Assembly: GCF_000429705.1 (NCBI RefSeq)
Contig: NZ_KE386941.1
Coordinates: forward strand, 1,488,001 to 1,552,000
DNA from: Alteribacter aurantiacus DSM 18675
Lineage (GTDB): Bacteria > Bacillota > Bacilli > Bacillales > Salisediminibacteriaceae
Direction: 5' to 3'
Length of the DNA stretch: 64,000 nucleotides
Shown: positions 1 to 7,309 of the stretch, one piece after another
Layout: each line of letters opens with the position of its first letter
How positions within the stretch are numbered: position 1 is the stretch's first letter
Notes under the pieces: generated by a model
The model's database searches: none
The model's input: only the letters and a program-made list of their open reading frames with translations
What the model was told of the DNA's origin: nothing
Program-made: the position numbers and the translations under genes

Positions 1-336
1 GCGTTCAGCTGTGACTTGTGCATTCAGCTTCATTTCTTCGATCGGGTATTGCGTTGCTTCTTGTTCAATTTTTTTCATTATTTCAACTCCGACACCTTGT
101 GTACGATATTCTTTCAACACGCAAATCCGCTCTACTTTTCCGATGTCATCCATGATTCTGAGTCTTCCGGCTCCTACCGGCTTCTCTCCATCATAGGCAA
201 CGAAATGAACCGATTGTGATTCGTACTGATCAATCTCTTCTTCCTCAGGAACTTGTTGCTCATCCACAAACACCGTTCTTCTAACAGCGAACGCATCTTC
301 TTTCTCTTTTTGGGACTTCACTACTTTTACGTTCAC
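1..336 (-). CDS. yjcF: GNAT family N-acetyltransferase YjcF (partial, C-terminus off window)
   Basis: The frame starts at GTG (334-336) and is open to the left edge, giving 112 residues beginning VNVKVVKSQKEKEDAF. It shows the N-terminal half of a GNAT fold: a short conserved block around VRRTVFVDEQQVP, then a strand VHFVAYDGEKPVGAGRLR, and the acetyl-CoA loop region ERICVLKEYRTQGVGVEIM. Transfer of an acetyl group from acetyl-CoA is the family role; the acceptor is unknown. A ribosome site (AAAGGGGA) lies inside the end of yjcG, two bases upstream of which the previous gene stops, so the two genes are translationally coupled. The yjcG-yjcF order matches B. subtilis. The C-terminal end is missing only because the window ends. 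Confidence 0.85.
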   Translation of the reverse strand, partial: MNVKVVKSQKEKEDAFAVRRTVFVDEQQVPEEEEIDQYESQSVHFVAYDGEKPVGAGRLRIMDDIGKVERICVLKEYRTQGVGVEIMKKIEQEATQYPIEEMKLNAQVTAER

Positions 337-338
337 GC

Positions 339-854
339 TTATTCCCCTTTACCTAAACGGAAGGTTTCATAGACTGTCCACGTATTGTTATCGAGCTGAT
401 ATAAAAGAGAAAACCGGTCGACTAACTCTTCGTGGTTAACAGATTCCATTTTCAATCGGCCGAACACGTCCGAGCATTCATCATTATCCAACTGTTGTCC
501 AATGGTTATGTGAGGAACGAACTGATAATCGTAATGGTGTTCGAGCTTTCCCGAGTTGAGACGTTCACGAAGGGTTGTGAGCGTGTCATTCTCTCTTACC
601 TTCATATAGATCGTGTTTGTAACCGGGTGGAACGATCCGAATTTATAAACTTCCATCGTAAACGGACTCGTCTCACTCGCAACAGATCTCATCTCTTCGA
701 GGAGCTCCGGGAGATCTTCTTCTTCCGATTCAAACGCTTCCTTAATGGTTACGTGAGGCGGGATAAGAGAATAGTGGGAGTCATATCGCTTTCTGTATGA
801 GTTTGCAACATCCTGTAATTTTTTAGATGGGAAAATAGCAATACCGTATTTCAT
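339..854 (-). CDS. yjcG: 2H phosphoesterase / 2'-5' RNA ligase-like protein YjcG
   Basis: 171 residues, the usual length of YjcG. It carries the two HxTx motifs that define the 2H phosphoesterase superfamily: H34-V-T36 in PPHVTI and H115-I-T117 in VPHITIG. These histidines act in 2',3'-cyclic or 2'-5' phosphodiester chemistry in characterised members; the substrate of YjcG is not known. The gene is the first of the yjcG-yjcF pair, with the GNAT gene starting two bases after its stop. The start ATG is preceded by AGGAGGGC (reverse strand near 860-866). Identity is strong from motif spacing, length and context; the biochemical role is inference from the superfamily. Confidence 0.93.
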   Translation of the reverse strand: MKYGIAIFPSKKLQDVANSYRKRYDSHYSLIPPHVTIKEAFESEEEDLPELLEEMRSVASETSPFTMEVYKFGSFHPVTNTIYMKVRENDTLTTLRERLNSGKLEHHYDYQFVPHITIGQQLDNDECSDVFGRLKMESVNHEELVDRFSLLYQLDNNTWTVYETFRLGKGE

Positions 855-1073
855 GTTGAGTGCCCTCCTTATGTAATCGCTTTAATCATCGCTTATTTTT
901 CGATTTGCTAAAGATCGACAAAGAATCTTCCTAAAAAGTCTATTCAACATATACCATGAAATCTCCTTTTTTTCTACTATGATTGTTTTCTGACAGAATG
1001 TAAATAGTCTTTCTATTCCAAAATGTATGATAAACTATAGTTAGATCGGACCAGTCATAGGAGGAATGCTCAA

Positions 1074-1634
1074 ATGGAGAACAGACAACCTGTTCATTGT
1101 CACGTAGTAGAAAATGCTGCACGTAAACTCATTCAAGAACGAGGTGTTACCCTCGATGATATTGCGAAAATTGTGTATGACATGCAAGAGCCTTACAATC
1201 CTGACCTCACAATGGAGGAGTGCCTCGACAGTGTAGATAAAGTCCTGGAAAAAAGGGAAATTCAACATGCCGTTTTGGTAGGGATCGAGCTTGATAAATT
1301 GGCTGAAAAAAAGCAGTTGTCAGAGCCTCTACAATCAATTGTTGAAATGGACGAAGGACTCTTCGGGGTGGATGAAACGATTGCCCTTGGATCGGTTTTC
1401 GGATATGGGAGTATTGCTGTAACGACTTTTGGTTATCTGGATAAAGAGAAAGTCGGAATCATTCGAGACTTGGACCAAAAGAAAGACGGACGCATTCACA
1501 CTTTTTTGGATGACCTTTTATGTAGTATCGCAGCAAATGCTTCAAGCAGGCTTGCCCATCGATTGAGAGATCGACAGGAACGATTGCGTGAAGAAGAAAT
1601 CAAGGACCGAGACCGGGAAGAACGGATCGGTTAA
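1074..1634 (+). CDS. Phosphatidylglycerophosphatase A-related protein (YutG/YpjQ/LtrC type)
   Basis: 186 residues. The N-terminal half is helical (KLIQERGVTLDDIAKIVYDMQ, then YNPDLTMEECLDSVDKVL), followed by MDEGLFGVDETIALGSVFGYGSIAVTTFGYLDK, the conserved core seen in YutG/YpjQ of Bacillus and LtrC of Listeria. The family is related to phosphatidylglycerophosphatase A, which dephosphorylates phosphatidylglycerol phosphate in phospholipid synthesis, but this short Gram-positive branch lacks the long membrane segments of PgpA, so activity is uncertain. The charged C-terminal tail (RDRQERLREEEIKDRDREER) is probably helical. The ribosome site is AGGAGGAATG just before the ATG. It is monocistronic, ending at a strong hairpin. 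Confidence 0.8.
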   Translation: MENRQPVHCHVVENAARKLIQERGVTLDDIAKIVYDMQEPYNPDLTMEECLDSVDKVLEKREIQHAVLVGIELDKLAEKKQLSEPLQSIVEMDEGLFGVDETIALGSVFGYGSIAVTTFGYLDKEKVGIIRDLDQKKDGRIHTFLDDLLCSIAANASSRLAHRLRDRQERLREEEIKDRDREERIG

Positions 1635-1644
1635 ATAATTCCTC

Positions 1645-1674
1645 ATGAAGCCGAAGGACCCTCTTCGGCTTCAT
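1645..1674 (+). terminator. Hairpin terminator after the PgpA-like gene
   Basis: A perfect 12-bp stem, ATGAAGCCGAAG (1645-1656) with CTTCGGCTTCAT (1663-1674), and a 6-nt loop, 10 bases after the stop codon. The following bases are only moderately T-rich, so termination may be incomplete. Confidence 0.7.
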
Positions 1675-1784
1675 CTCCCTTAAGGGACAAAGCAGTCATT
1701 TTTTTTATCACTCTTTCATGACCTTGGTATTCTTTTGACCAAAAGCACATAGGCTAACGGAAAACAGTGGTTGAGGTGACGAGC

Positions 1785-1985
1785 ATGTTGGGAAAGCAAA
1801 AACAACCGTTAAAAAGAACGCGCTGGGTCTATTTAAAACAGATTTTCACATCGAAATTTCAAGCAGGATGCTTAAAAGCAAAGCTTGAGGAGAACTGGCA
1901 AAACGGCTATGAAATCCCTCCTTGGGTCGAGATTCGTAAACTGAGAGATGATCGTTATGTGGTCAGGTATACGTATGACGAATGA
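1785..1985 (+). CDS. Small conserved-looking hypothetical protein
   Basis: 66 residues starting MLGKQKQPLKRTRW. I chose this ATG because GAGGTGA lies five bases upstream (1773-1779); the in-frame GTG at 1767 has no such site. The protein is basic at the N-terminus (KQKQPLKRTRWVYLKQ) and has a C-terminal segment EIPPWVEIRKLRDDRYVVRYTYDE that reads like two short beta strands. No signal peptide, cysteines pair or known motif is visible. It sits just upstream of tRNA-Val on the same strand. I do not recognise the family; the strong ribosome site and protein-like composition are the reasons for calling it. Confidence 0.65.
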   Translation: MLGKQKQPLKRTRWVYLKQIFTSKFQAGCLKAKLEENWQNGYEIPPWVEIRKLRDDRYVVRYTYDE

Positions 1986-2059
1986 ATTTTCACAAATCTA
2001 TTGACTTCTATTCTGGGTTAAGATATATTATTAAATGTCGCTACTACATAATCTGTCCC

Positions 2060-2135
2060 GTTCCGTTAGCTCAGTTGGGAGAGCGCCACCTTGACAGGGT
2101 GGAGGTCACTGGTTCGAGCCCAGTACGGGACACCA
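2060..2135 (+). tRNA. tRNA-Val (anticodon GAC)
   Basis: A full cloverleaf: acceptor GTTCCGT pairs with ACGGGAC (one U-G pair), D-arm GCTC/GAGC, anticodon stem CCACC/GGTGG with loop TTGACAG giving anticodon GAC, T-arm ACTGG/CCAGT around TTCGAGC, discriminator A and an encoded CCA end. Single tRNA gene with its own terminator. Confidence 0.97.
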
Positions 2136-2150
2136 TAAAATGTACATATC

Positions 2151-2182
2151 CCTCATTACACACATGTGTAGTGAGGTTTTTT
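2151..2182 (+). terminator. Terminator of tRNA-Val
   Basis: Eleven-base-pair stem CCTCATTACAC / GTGTAGTGAGG with a 4-nt loop, followed directly by TTTTTT, 15 bases after the tRNA CCA end. Confidence 0.9.
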
Positions 2183-2208
2183 GCTGTCTTCAAATGTACA
2201 AACGTAAT

Positions 2209-2243
2209 ACAGCTACCCTTCTCATTTTGAGTAGAGTAGCTGT
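2209..2243 (-). terminator. Hairpin 3' of the degV-like gene
   Basis: ACAGCTAC (2209-2216) pairs with GTAGCTGT (2236-2243), and an inner CTC/GAG pair extends the structure. It lies 8 bases after the DegV stop on the minus strand. No clear T-tract follows, so it may protect the mRNA end rather than terminate. Confidence 0.5.
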
Positions 2244-2250
2244 TGATTGA

Positions 2251-3099
2251 TTATCCTCGTTGCCAAAGGAGCGCAAGTGTTCCTTCACCGGCGTGTACCG
2301 CGATGGTTGAGCTGATTTCCCCAATGAGTACATCCACACCAGGGATTTTTTCTTTTACCTTTTCTTCAAGCATGGCTGCTTTTTCAGGTACGTTTCCGTG
2401 CATAATCTGAACACTGCGAACAGGGTGCTCCTCGTGATACGTGGTTAGAAGCTCTACAAGTCTGTTCACCGCTTTTTTCTCCGAACGAACGCGCTCAAAA
2501 AGATTGAATTCTCCTTCAGGCGTAATAGTGATAACAGGCTTAATCTTGAGCACACTTCCGATTAGGTATTGAGCGCCACTCATACGTCCGCCTTTATAAA
2601 ATTGATCAAGGCTTCCAAGTAGGATGTAATTTGCCGTTCGGCCTGCTTCGTCACGGACGTGTGCCGCAATATCAGACACGTCTTTTCCCTCTTCTGATAG
2701 TTTAATAGACTCGTTGATTAAGTGTGTGATCGCATAGCTCATACATTTGGAGTCAACGACTTCTACCGGAAAATGATCTACTAAATCACTTCCCTGCTTG
2801 GCACTTGCCATTGTTCCGCTTAATTTGTCAGAAATGTGAATGGAAATAGCTGCGTCGTAGTCTTCTTTCAACTTTTCATAGAGCTCGGCAAACCTACCGA
2901 TTGCAGGCTGGCTCGTTTTGGGAACTTCCTTTTCTTTGCGAATGCGAGTGTAAAGCTCGTCCACACTCAAATCAACACCGTCCGCGTAGGATTCCCCGTC
3001 AATAATAATGCTTAAGGGTAACGTATAAACGTCAGGATGATTTTTAAGTTCTTCGGTCAAGTAAGCCGTACTGTCTGTTACAAATGCAATCTTTCCCAT
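2251..3099 (-). CDS. DegV family fatty-acid binding protein (FakB type)
   Basis: 282 residues, normal for the family. It opens with the signature IAFVTDSTAYL, has the conserved PKTSQPAIGRFAELYEKL and SGTMASA segments that build the acyl-binding pocket, and the C-terminal RMSGAQYLIGSVLKIKPVI block. In Gram-positive bacteria such proteins (FakB) hold a fatty acid for phosphorylation by the kinase FakA, feeding exogenous fatty acids into phospholipids. Several paralogues usually coexist (DegV, YitS, YviA in B. subtilis), so the exact orthologue cannot be named. The gene is monocistronic and its promoter carries a FapR-like element, which fits a lipid role. Confidence 0.9.
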   Translation of the reverse strand: MGKIAFVTDSTAYLTEELKNHPDVYTLPLSIIIDGESYADGVDLSVDELYTRIRKEKEVPKTSQPAIGRFAELYEKLKEDYDAAISIHISDKLSGTMASAKQGSDLVDHFPVEVVDSKCMSYAITHLINESIKLSEEGKDVSDIAAHVRDEAGRTANYILLGSLDQFYKGGRMSGAQYLIGSVLKIKPVITITPEGEFNLFERVRSEKKAVNRLVELLTTYHEEHPVRSVQIMHGNVPEKAAMLEEKVKEKIPGVDVLIGEISSTIAVHAGEGTLALLWQRG

Positions 3100-3149
3100 T
3101 TATATCAACTCAATTCTATAAATTGTATGAAAACGTATTCTTTAAAACC

Positions 3150-3178
3150 ATTATATATCAAGTTCTTTTTATAACCAA
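3150..3178 (-). promoter_or_regulatory. Sigma-A promoter of the degV-like gene
   Basis: On the minus strand, -35 TTGGTT (3178-3173) and -10 TATAAT (3155-3150) are separated by 17 bases. The -10 is perfect and the -35 weak, a pattern common where a regulator acts. Confidence 0.6.
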
Positions 3179-3200
3179 GTACTAATTGTTGGTACTAACT
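3179..3200 (-). promoter_or_regulatory. FapR-like operator next to the degV promoter
   Basis: The minus strand reads AGTTAGTACCAAC and then AATTAGTAC just upstream of the -35. TTAGTACC is the conserved half of the FapR operator, and the same TTAGTACCAAC string occurs at the fabI promoter in this window. The second half-site is degenerate, so the call is tentative. Confidence 0.4.
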
Positions 3201-3287
3201 CACTTTTTCTGAACTAGAAGAACGACTTGATTGTATATATTATATCGAATGACGATGGTAATGTTAATTCAATAGTGGTTTCCACAT

Positions 3288-3325
3288 AAAAACCCGAAGA
3301 GAGACGGATCTCCTTTCGGGTTTTT
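3288..3325 (-). terminator. Terminator of the dpp/ykf operon
   Basis: AAAACCCGAA pairs with TTCGGGTTTT and an inner GAGA/TCTC pair adds stability. Either strand ends in a T-run, so it can work in both directions; on the minus strand it follows ykfC and ends the eight-gene operon before degV. Confidence 0.85.
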
Positions 3326-3439
3326 ACTAGTTTTCATCCTATTATTATGTTTGAGAGATTCTCATTCCTAGATAAAGCAGCCCTTAAAATCCTTCTCCTC
3401 CATCACATTTACACAAAATTGTGCGGGGACTGACCCCTT

Positions 3440-4354
3440 TTACCAGAAACGGCGAGCGGAGCAATAATTTTTTTCGTATTTTGTTGTGTTGATTGGAACG
3501 ATTTCTATTCCCTTACCGGCGCTAGGTGCGTGAAGCATTTGCCCGTCACCGTAATAAAACCCTACATGATAGACAAAGCCTTTTCCTTCGTCTTTAGCAA
3601 AGTACACACAGTCCCCTGGCTTTAAGTCCTCTCGCTCAACCGGCTTGCCTGCTTTTTCTTGGTCTGAGGCATCCCTTGGGATCGTAACGCCAAAGTGACG
3701 ATGTACGGTATATGTAAAGCCCGAACAATCAAAGCCGAATCCGCTCATACCACCCCAAAGGTAAGGAAGCTCCAGGAACATTTCCCCGTTCTTAACTAAA
3801 GCATCTCCAAGAGGTGCTGGAATGTCACTTTCTTTTTCAAAAACGTTTACGTCACCTGACTTTAGTTGGGCAACGCCGTGGGGGGTTTCTACCGATACAA
3901 AAGATCCTTCCACGATGTCTTTGGCGAGAGGTAGCCTCGTTTCGTAGCTTATTTCAAGAATCGGATTTTGATTTTGATAAAGCCAAGCGGTTTGCTTATT
4001 TACCACTGCAAAGGGGACCTGGGATTGAATGTTCGTATCTGTCCGCTCAACAACTTGGCATTTAGGTATCCAACCAGGGTAGCCTTTTTCACTTTTTTTA
4101 GAAGGCTGGTCGACCACATGGACTTGAAGCCAGTCCCCTTGTTCTTCAATCAAAGAAACGACTTGACCATAGAGCACCTGTGATTGAATAATATTTTGGT
4201 CTGTAAGTTGTTTTCGGTCATCTGTAGACAACCCATTCAACCAGCCATGAATGTCAACAGGTTCCTCTAAAGCTAGCTTATCGATTTCACGTGGTTTCTC
4301 TGCTGAGGTCCAAAGGGTTGCGACAGAGGCCTTCACGATATATTCCGTACTCAT
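3440..4354 (-). CDS. ykfC: NlpC/P60 gamma-D-glutamyl-diamino acid endopeptidase YkfC
   Basis: 304 residues, matching YkfC-type C40 peptidases. The first half contains SH3-like strands; the C-terminal NlpC/P60 domain has catalytic C210 in GFGFDCSGFT, H263 in VYHVGFY and H275 in QMLHAPS. No signal peptide is visible, so it should act in the cytoplasm on imported murein peptides, cutting between D-Glu and the diamino acid after removal of nothing but needing a free L-Ala end. It overlaps ykfB by four bases (ATGA), so the two are co-translated. It is the last gene of the operon, which otherwise encodes a peptide importer, an epimerase and a C26 peptidase. Confidence 0.92.
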   Translation of the reverse strand: MSTEYIVKASVATLWTSAEKPREIDKLALEEPVDIHGWLNGLSTDDRKQLTDQNIIQSQVLYGQVVSLIEEQGDWLQVHVVDQPSKKSEKGYPGWIPKCQVVERTDTNIQSQVPFAVVNKQTAWLYQNQNPILEISYETRLPLAKDIVEGSFVSVETPHGVAQLKSGDVNVFEKESDIPAPLGDALVKNGEMFLELPYLWGGMSGFGFDCSGFTYTVHRHFGVTIPRDASDQEKAGKPVEREDLKPGDCVYFAKDEGKGFVYHVGFYYGDGQMLHAPSAGKGIEIVPINTTKYEKNYCSARRFW

Positions 4355-5448
4355 TTAAACGCCTCCTCGAATTCTCCGATTCCAGTAATGCCTAGTCCCG
4401 GTTCTTTTTGTAAGGTAATTTTATTTTTATCGTAGATCATGCCCCCGTGGACAATGTCTTTTTTAAGCATAAGGGGACTGTCAAAATCGAACCTGGTCAC
4501 ATTTTTCTTACTCGCTGCAAAATGAGCCGCAGCCGAAATACCTACACGAGTCTCGATCATGCTGCCGGTCATACATTCAATGCCGGCGGCCTCTGCCAAA
4601 CGATTGATCGTTTCTGCTTTGTATATACCCCCGGCTTTCATCAATTTAATATTGATCATGTCTGCACAGCGGTTTGTAATTACCCGCAAAGCATCTTCCG
4701 GTGAAAACACACTCTCATCGGCCATGATAGGCGTAATGGTGTTGTCTGTTACCATTTTTAACCCTTCAAAATCGTGGGCTTTTACAGGCTGTTCTACAAG
4801 CTCGATTCCCAAGTCTAGGTCCGCCATTTTATTGATTGCAAACACGGCATCTTTTGCATTCCACCCTTGATTCGCATCGAGCCTCAACTTAATGCTGTTT
4901 CCAACCCGTGATCTTATCTCTTTGATTCGTTCAATGTCTGTTTGAATGTCTTGAATTCCGACCTTGACTTTTAATACTGAGAAGCCGTCGTTCACATACT
5001 GTACCGCGTCTTCCCCCATCTCTTCAGGCCCATTAACACTAACGGTGTAATCCGTTTCAAGCTCGTGTTGAAACCCGCCTAGGTACTCGTACAATGGAAC
5101 GTCCATTTTTTTCGCCAAAAGGTCATACAATGCCATGTCCACAGCTGCTTTCGCACTCGTGTTTCTTACTAAAATACGATGAAGCTTTTGAAATACCTGT
5201 TCAAAATGGAGCACATTCATACCGGTAAGTGCCGGTTTTATCGTATTGTGAATGGCACTTTCAATACTTTCCAAACTGTCCCCTGTAACCACAAGAGTAG
5301 GAGGCGCTTCTCCAAATCCTACTAAACCGTTATCACAGTGAATGGTCACGATTACTGCTTCTGCTACTTCCAACGTTCGTAGAGCCGTTTTAAACGGCTT
5401 CTTTAAAGGTACGGCAACGCGTCTCGTTTCTATTTTTTCAATTAGCAT
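4351..5448 (-). CDS. ykfB: L-Ala-D/L-Glu epimerase YkfB
   Basis: 365 residues, enolase superfamily, muconate-lactonizing subgroup. The N-terminal capping domain is followed by the barrel with K160-V-K162, metal ligands D191 (DANQGW), E219 and D244 (ADES), and the second catalytic lysine K268 in NIKLMKAGG. The enzyme converts L-Ala-D-Glu from murein to L-Ala-L-Glu, which ordinary peptidases can use. It stands between the transporter ATPase gene (32 bases upstream) and ykfC (four-base overlap). Motifs and neighbours agree, so the specific name is well supported, though related dipeptide epimerases differ in substrate. Confidence 0.92.
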   Translation of the reverse strand: MLIEKIETRRVAVPLKKPFKTALRTLEVAEAVIVTIHCDNGLVGFGEAPPTLVVTGDSLESIESAIHNTIKPALTGMNVLHFEQVFQKLHRILVRNTSAKAAVDMALYDLLAKKMDVPLYEYLGGFQHELETDYTVSVNGPEEMGEDAVQYVNDGFSVLKVKVGIQDIQTDIERIKEIRSRVGNSIKLRLDANQGWNAKDAVFAINKMADLDLGIELVEQPVKAHDFEGLKMVTDNTITPIMADESVFSPEDALRVITNRCADMINIKLMKAGGIYKAETINRLAEAAGIECMTGSMIETRVGISAAAHFAASKKNVTRFDFDSPLMLKKDIVHGGMIYDKNKITLQKEPGLGITGIGEFEEAFK

Positions 5449-5480
5449 TCGCTCTCACCTTCCGCAAAAGTAATCTATTA

Positions 5481-6437
5481 TTACTCGTATAAATGACAAG
5501 CTACGTAATGATTCGGACGTGCTTCTTGCCAGACCGGCCTCTCCTTGGCGCACACATCCATTGCATCCGGGCATCTTGTTCTAAAGGGACATCCGCTAGG
5601 CGGATCAATTGGGCTTGGCACATCTCCTGATAAGATCGTTCTTTTTCGTTCTTCCTCTTTTTGAGGGTCAGGGATTGGTATTGATGACAAGAGTGCTTTT
5701 GTATATGGGTGAAGAGGTTCTTTATAAAGGTCTTCACTATCGGCCAGCTCCATGAGTCCACCTAAATACATTACACCAATACGGTCGCTAATGTGCTTAA
5801 CCATAGATAAATCGTGAGCAATAAACAAGTATGTAAGCCCGTGATCTTTTTGAAGGTCCTTCATCAAATTTACTACTTGCGCTTGAATGGAAACGTCCAA
5901 AGCTGAGATAGGCTCGTCCGCAATGATAAATTCCGGATCTACAGCAAGGGCTCGAGCAATTCCTATCCGTTGTCGTTGCCCACCGCTAAATTCATGGGGA
6001 AAACGAGTTGCGTGTTCTGAGTTGAGTCCGACAGTTTCCAATAGCTCATGCACTCGCTTTGTTCTCTCTTTCCCTTGGTAAATGCCATGAATATCCATTC
6101 CTTCTGCAATAATATCTTCGACAGCCATCCTCGGGTTAAGAGAAGCATAAGGATCTTGGAAGATCATTTGCATCCTCCGGTTAAACTCTTTTACTTTTTT
6201 TCCTTTTATTTTATGGACATTGTCTCCGCGGAACACAACCTCCCCTGAAGTTGCTTCATAAAGGCGGATAATGGTCCGCCCTGTAGTTGATTTCCCGCAG
6301 CCCGACTCTCCAACGAGCCCGAGCGTCTCACCTTCGTACACGTCAAAGGAAATGTCATTCACTGCTTTTAACTTCTTACCTTTTCCAACGTCGAAATGTT
6401 TTTGTAAGTTTTTAACTTCTACTAATTTCTTTGCCAT
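5481..6437 (-). CDS. dppF: Peptide ABC transporter ATP-binding protein (DppF/OppF type)
   Basis: 318 residues. Walker A GESGCGKST, ABC signature SGGQRQRIGIARAL, Walker B FIIADEP and the switch histidine in IAHDLS are all present, so it should be an active ATPase. The C-terminal extension with GCPFRTRCPDAMDVC is the cysteine-rich oligopeptide-transporter region that can hold an iron-sulfur cluster. It pairs with the other ATPase gene dppD, but the two are separated by the binding-protein and C26 peptidase genes. It is 14 bases downstream of the C26 gene and 32 upstream of ykfB. The equivalent gene in the B. subtilis ykf operon is ykfD. Confidence 0.92.
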   Translation of the reverse strand: MAKKLVEVKNLQKHFDVGKGKKLKAVNDISFDVYEGETLGLVGESGCGKSTTGRTIIRLYEATSGEVVFRGDNVHKIKGKKVKEFNRRMQMIFQDPYASLNPRMAVEDIIAEGMDIHGIYQGKERTKRVHELLETVGLNSEHATRFPHEFSGGQRQRIGIARALAVDPEFIIADEPISALDVSIQAQVVNLMKDLQKDHGLTYLFIAHDLSMVKHISDRIGVMYLGGLMELADSEDLYKEPLHPYTKALLSSIPIPDPQKEEERKRTILSGDVPSPIDPPSGCPFRTRCPDAMDVCAKERPVWQEARPNHYVACHLYE

Positions 6438-6451
6438 AAGTTACCCCTCCA

Positions 6452-7174
6452 CTATGCCCTAGCTCGTGTTTGTCTTTTCTTCAAACAAGCTGTGATAAAT
6501 GCCTTGAATAATGTTACCGACGGGTTGTCACTCATACATTCAGGGTGCCATTGAACGCCAACGATGAATGTATGCTCAGAACTTTCAAATGCTTCAATCA
6601 CACCGTCCGTGGAACGAGCCGTTACCTGAAATCCCGGTGCCATGTTCCTGACAGCTTGGTGATGAAAGCTATTCACCTTGTATGTTGTTAAGGTAGTGGT
6701 GCGATGAAGAATACTTCCTTCTACTACATTAATGAAGTGTGAGCCATAAGCTCTTGGTGCCTTTTGGGTATGTTGAAGGAGGTCATGATCCATTTGGGTA
6801 TAGATATCCTGGTACATGTCTCCTCCGGCAGCGATATTTAAAATTTGGCAGCCTCTGCAAATGGCAAGGATCGGTTTATCCTGCTTCATCGCCTCCTTCA
6901 ACAATGCAACTTCAAACACATCTCTGTCCGGATGAATAATCCCGAGATGAGGGTGAGGTTCTTCTCCAAACAATGTGGGGTCGATGTCACCTCCTCCGGT
7001 GACTACAATTCCGTCAACCGAATCCAGATAAGCCTTAACATGAGACAATTCCGTTACATTTGGGAACACAACGGGTGTTCCTCCCCCGTTTAAAACAGAA
7101 TGAATATTATCATATGACGTTTGTAATGTTCTTTCGTCCATATAAGAAGACGTAATGCCGATGATGGGTTTCAT
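6452..7174 (-). CDS. Class-I glutamine amidotransferase-like hydrolase (peptidase C26, PuuD type)
   Basis: 240 residues. It has the triad of the gamma-glutamyl hydrolase family: C106 in AICRGCQ, and H210 and E212 in VQWHPE, with the oxyanion-loop block GGGDIDP near residue 60. The family hydrolyses gamma-glutamyl bonds (gamma-glutamyl-GABA, folyl-polyglutamate). In this operon the likely substrates are gamma-D-glutamyl or gamma-glutamyl peptides taken up by the Dpp transporter, but that is inference. It occupies the place that B. subtilis gives to the LD-carboxypeptidase YkfA, which is absent here. It lies between the binding-protein gene and dppF, after an intercistronic hairpin. Confidence 0.88.
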   Translation of the reverse strand: MKPIIGITSSYMDERTLQTSYDNIHSVLNGGGTPVVFPNVTELSHVKAYLDSVDGIVVTGGGDIDPTLFGEEPHPHLGIIHPDRDVFEVALLKEAMKQDKPILAICRGCQILNIAAGGDMYQDIYTQMDHDLLQHTQKAPRAYGSHFINVVEGSILHRTTTLTTYKVNSFHHQAVRNMAPGFQVTARSTDGVIEAFESSEHTFIVGVQWHPECMSDNPSVTLFKAFITACLKKRQTRARA

Positions 7175-7262
7175 GGTGTTGTTGCCCCCTTCAGTTCATT
7201 TTTCCTTCCTTACTCTCTTACTCTATGTATATCGCAATCGATCATTCCTTATGTAAAGGGCT

Positions 7263-7294
7263 TCACCCCGGCAATCCATAAGGCACCGGGGTGA
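7263..7294 (-). terminator. Intercistronic hairpin after dppE
   Basis: Nine-base perfect stem TCACCCCGG / CCGGGGTGA, GC-rich, with a 14-nt loop, beginning 16 bases after the dppE stop. A weak T-tract (TTTACAT) follows on the minus strand. It probably lowers read-through or protects the upstream message so that the binding protein is made in excess over downstream products. Confidence 0.65.
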
Positions 7295-7309
7295 GAGACC
7301 TATATAACC

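Noticed and set aside
2060..2135. tRNA gene as an integration site
   Set aside because: No repeat of the tRNA 3' end is seen downstream and no integrase is nearby.
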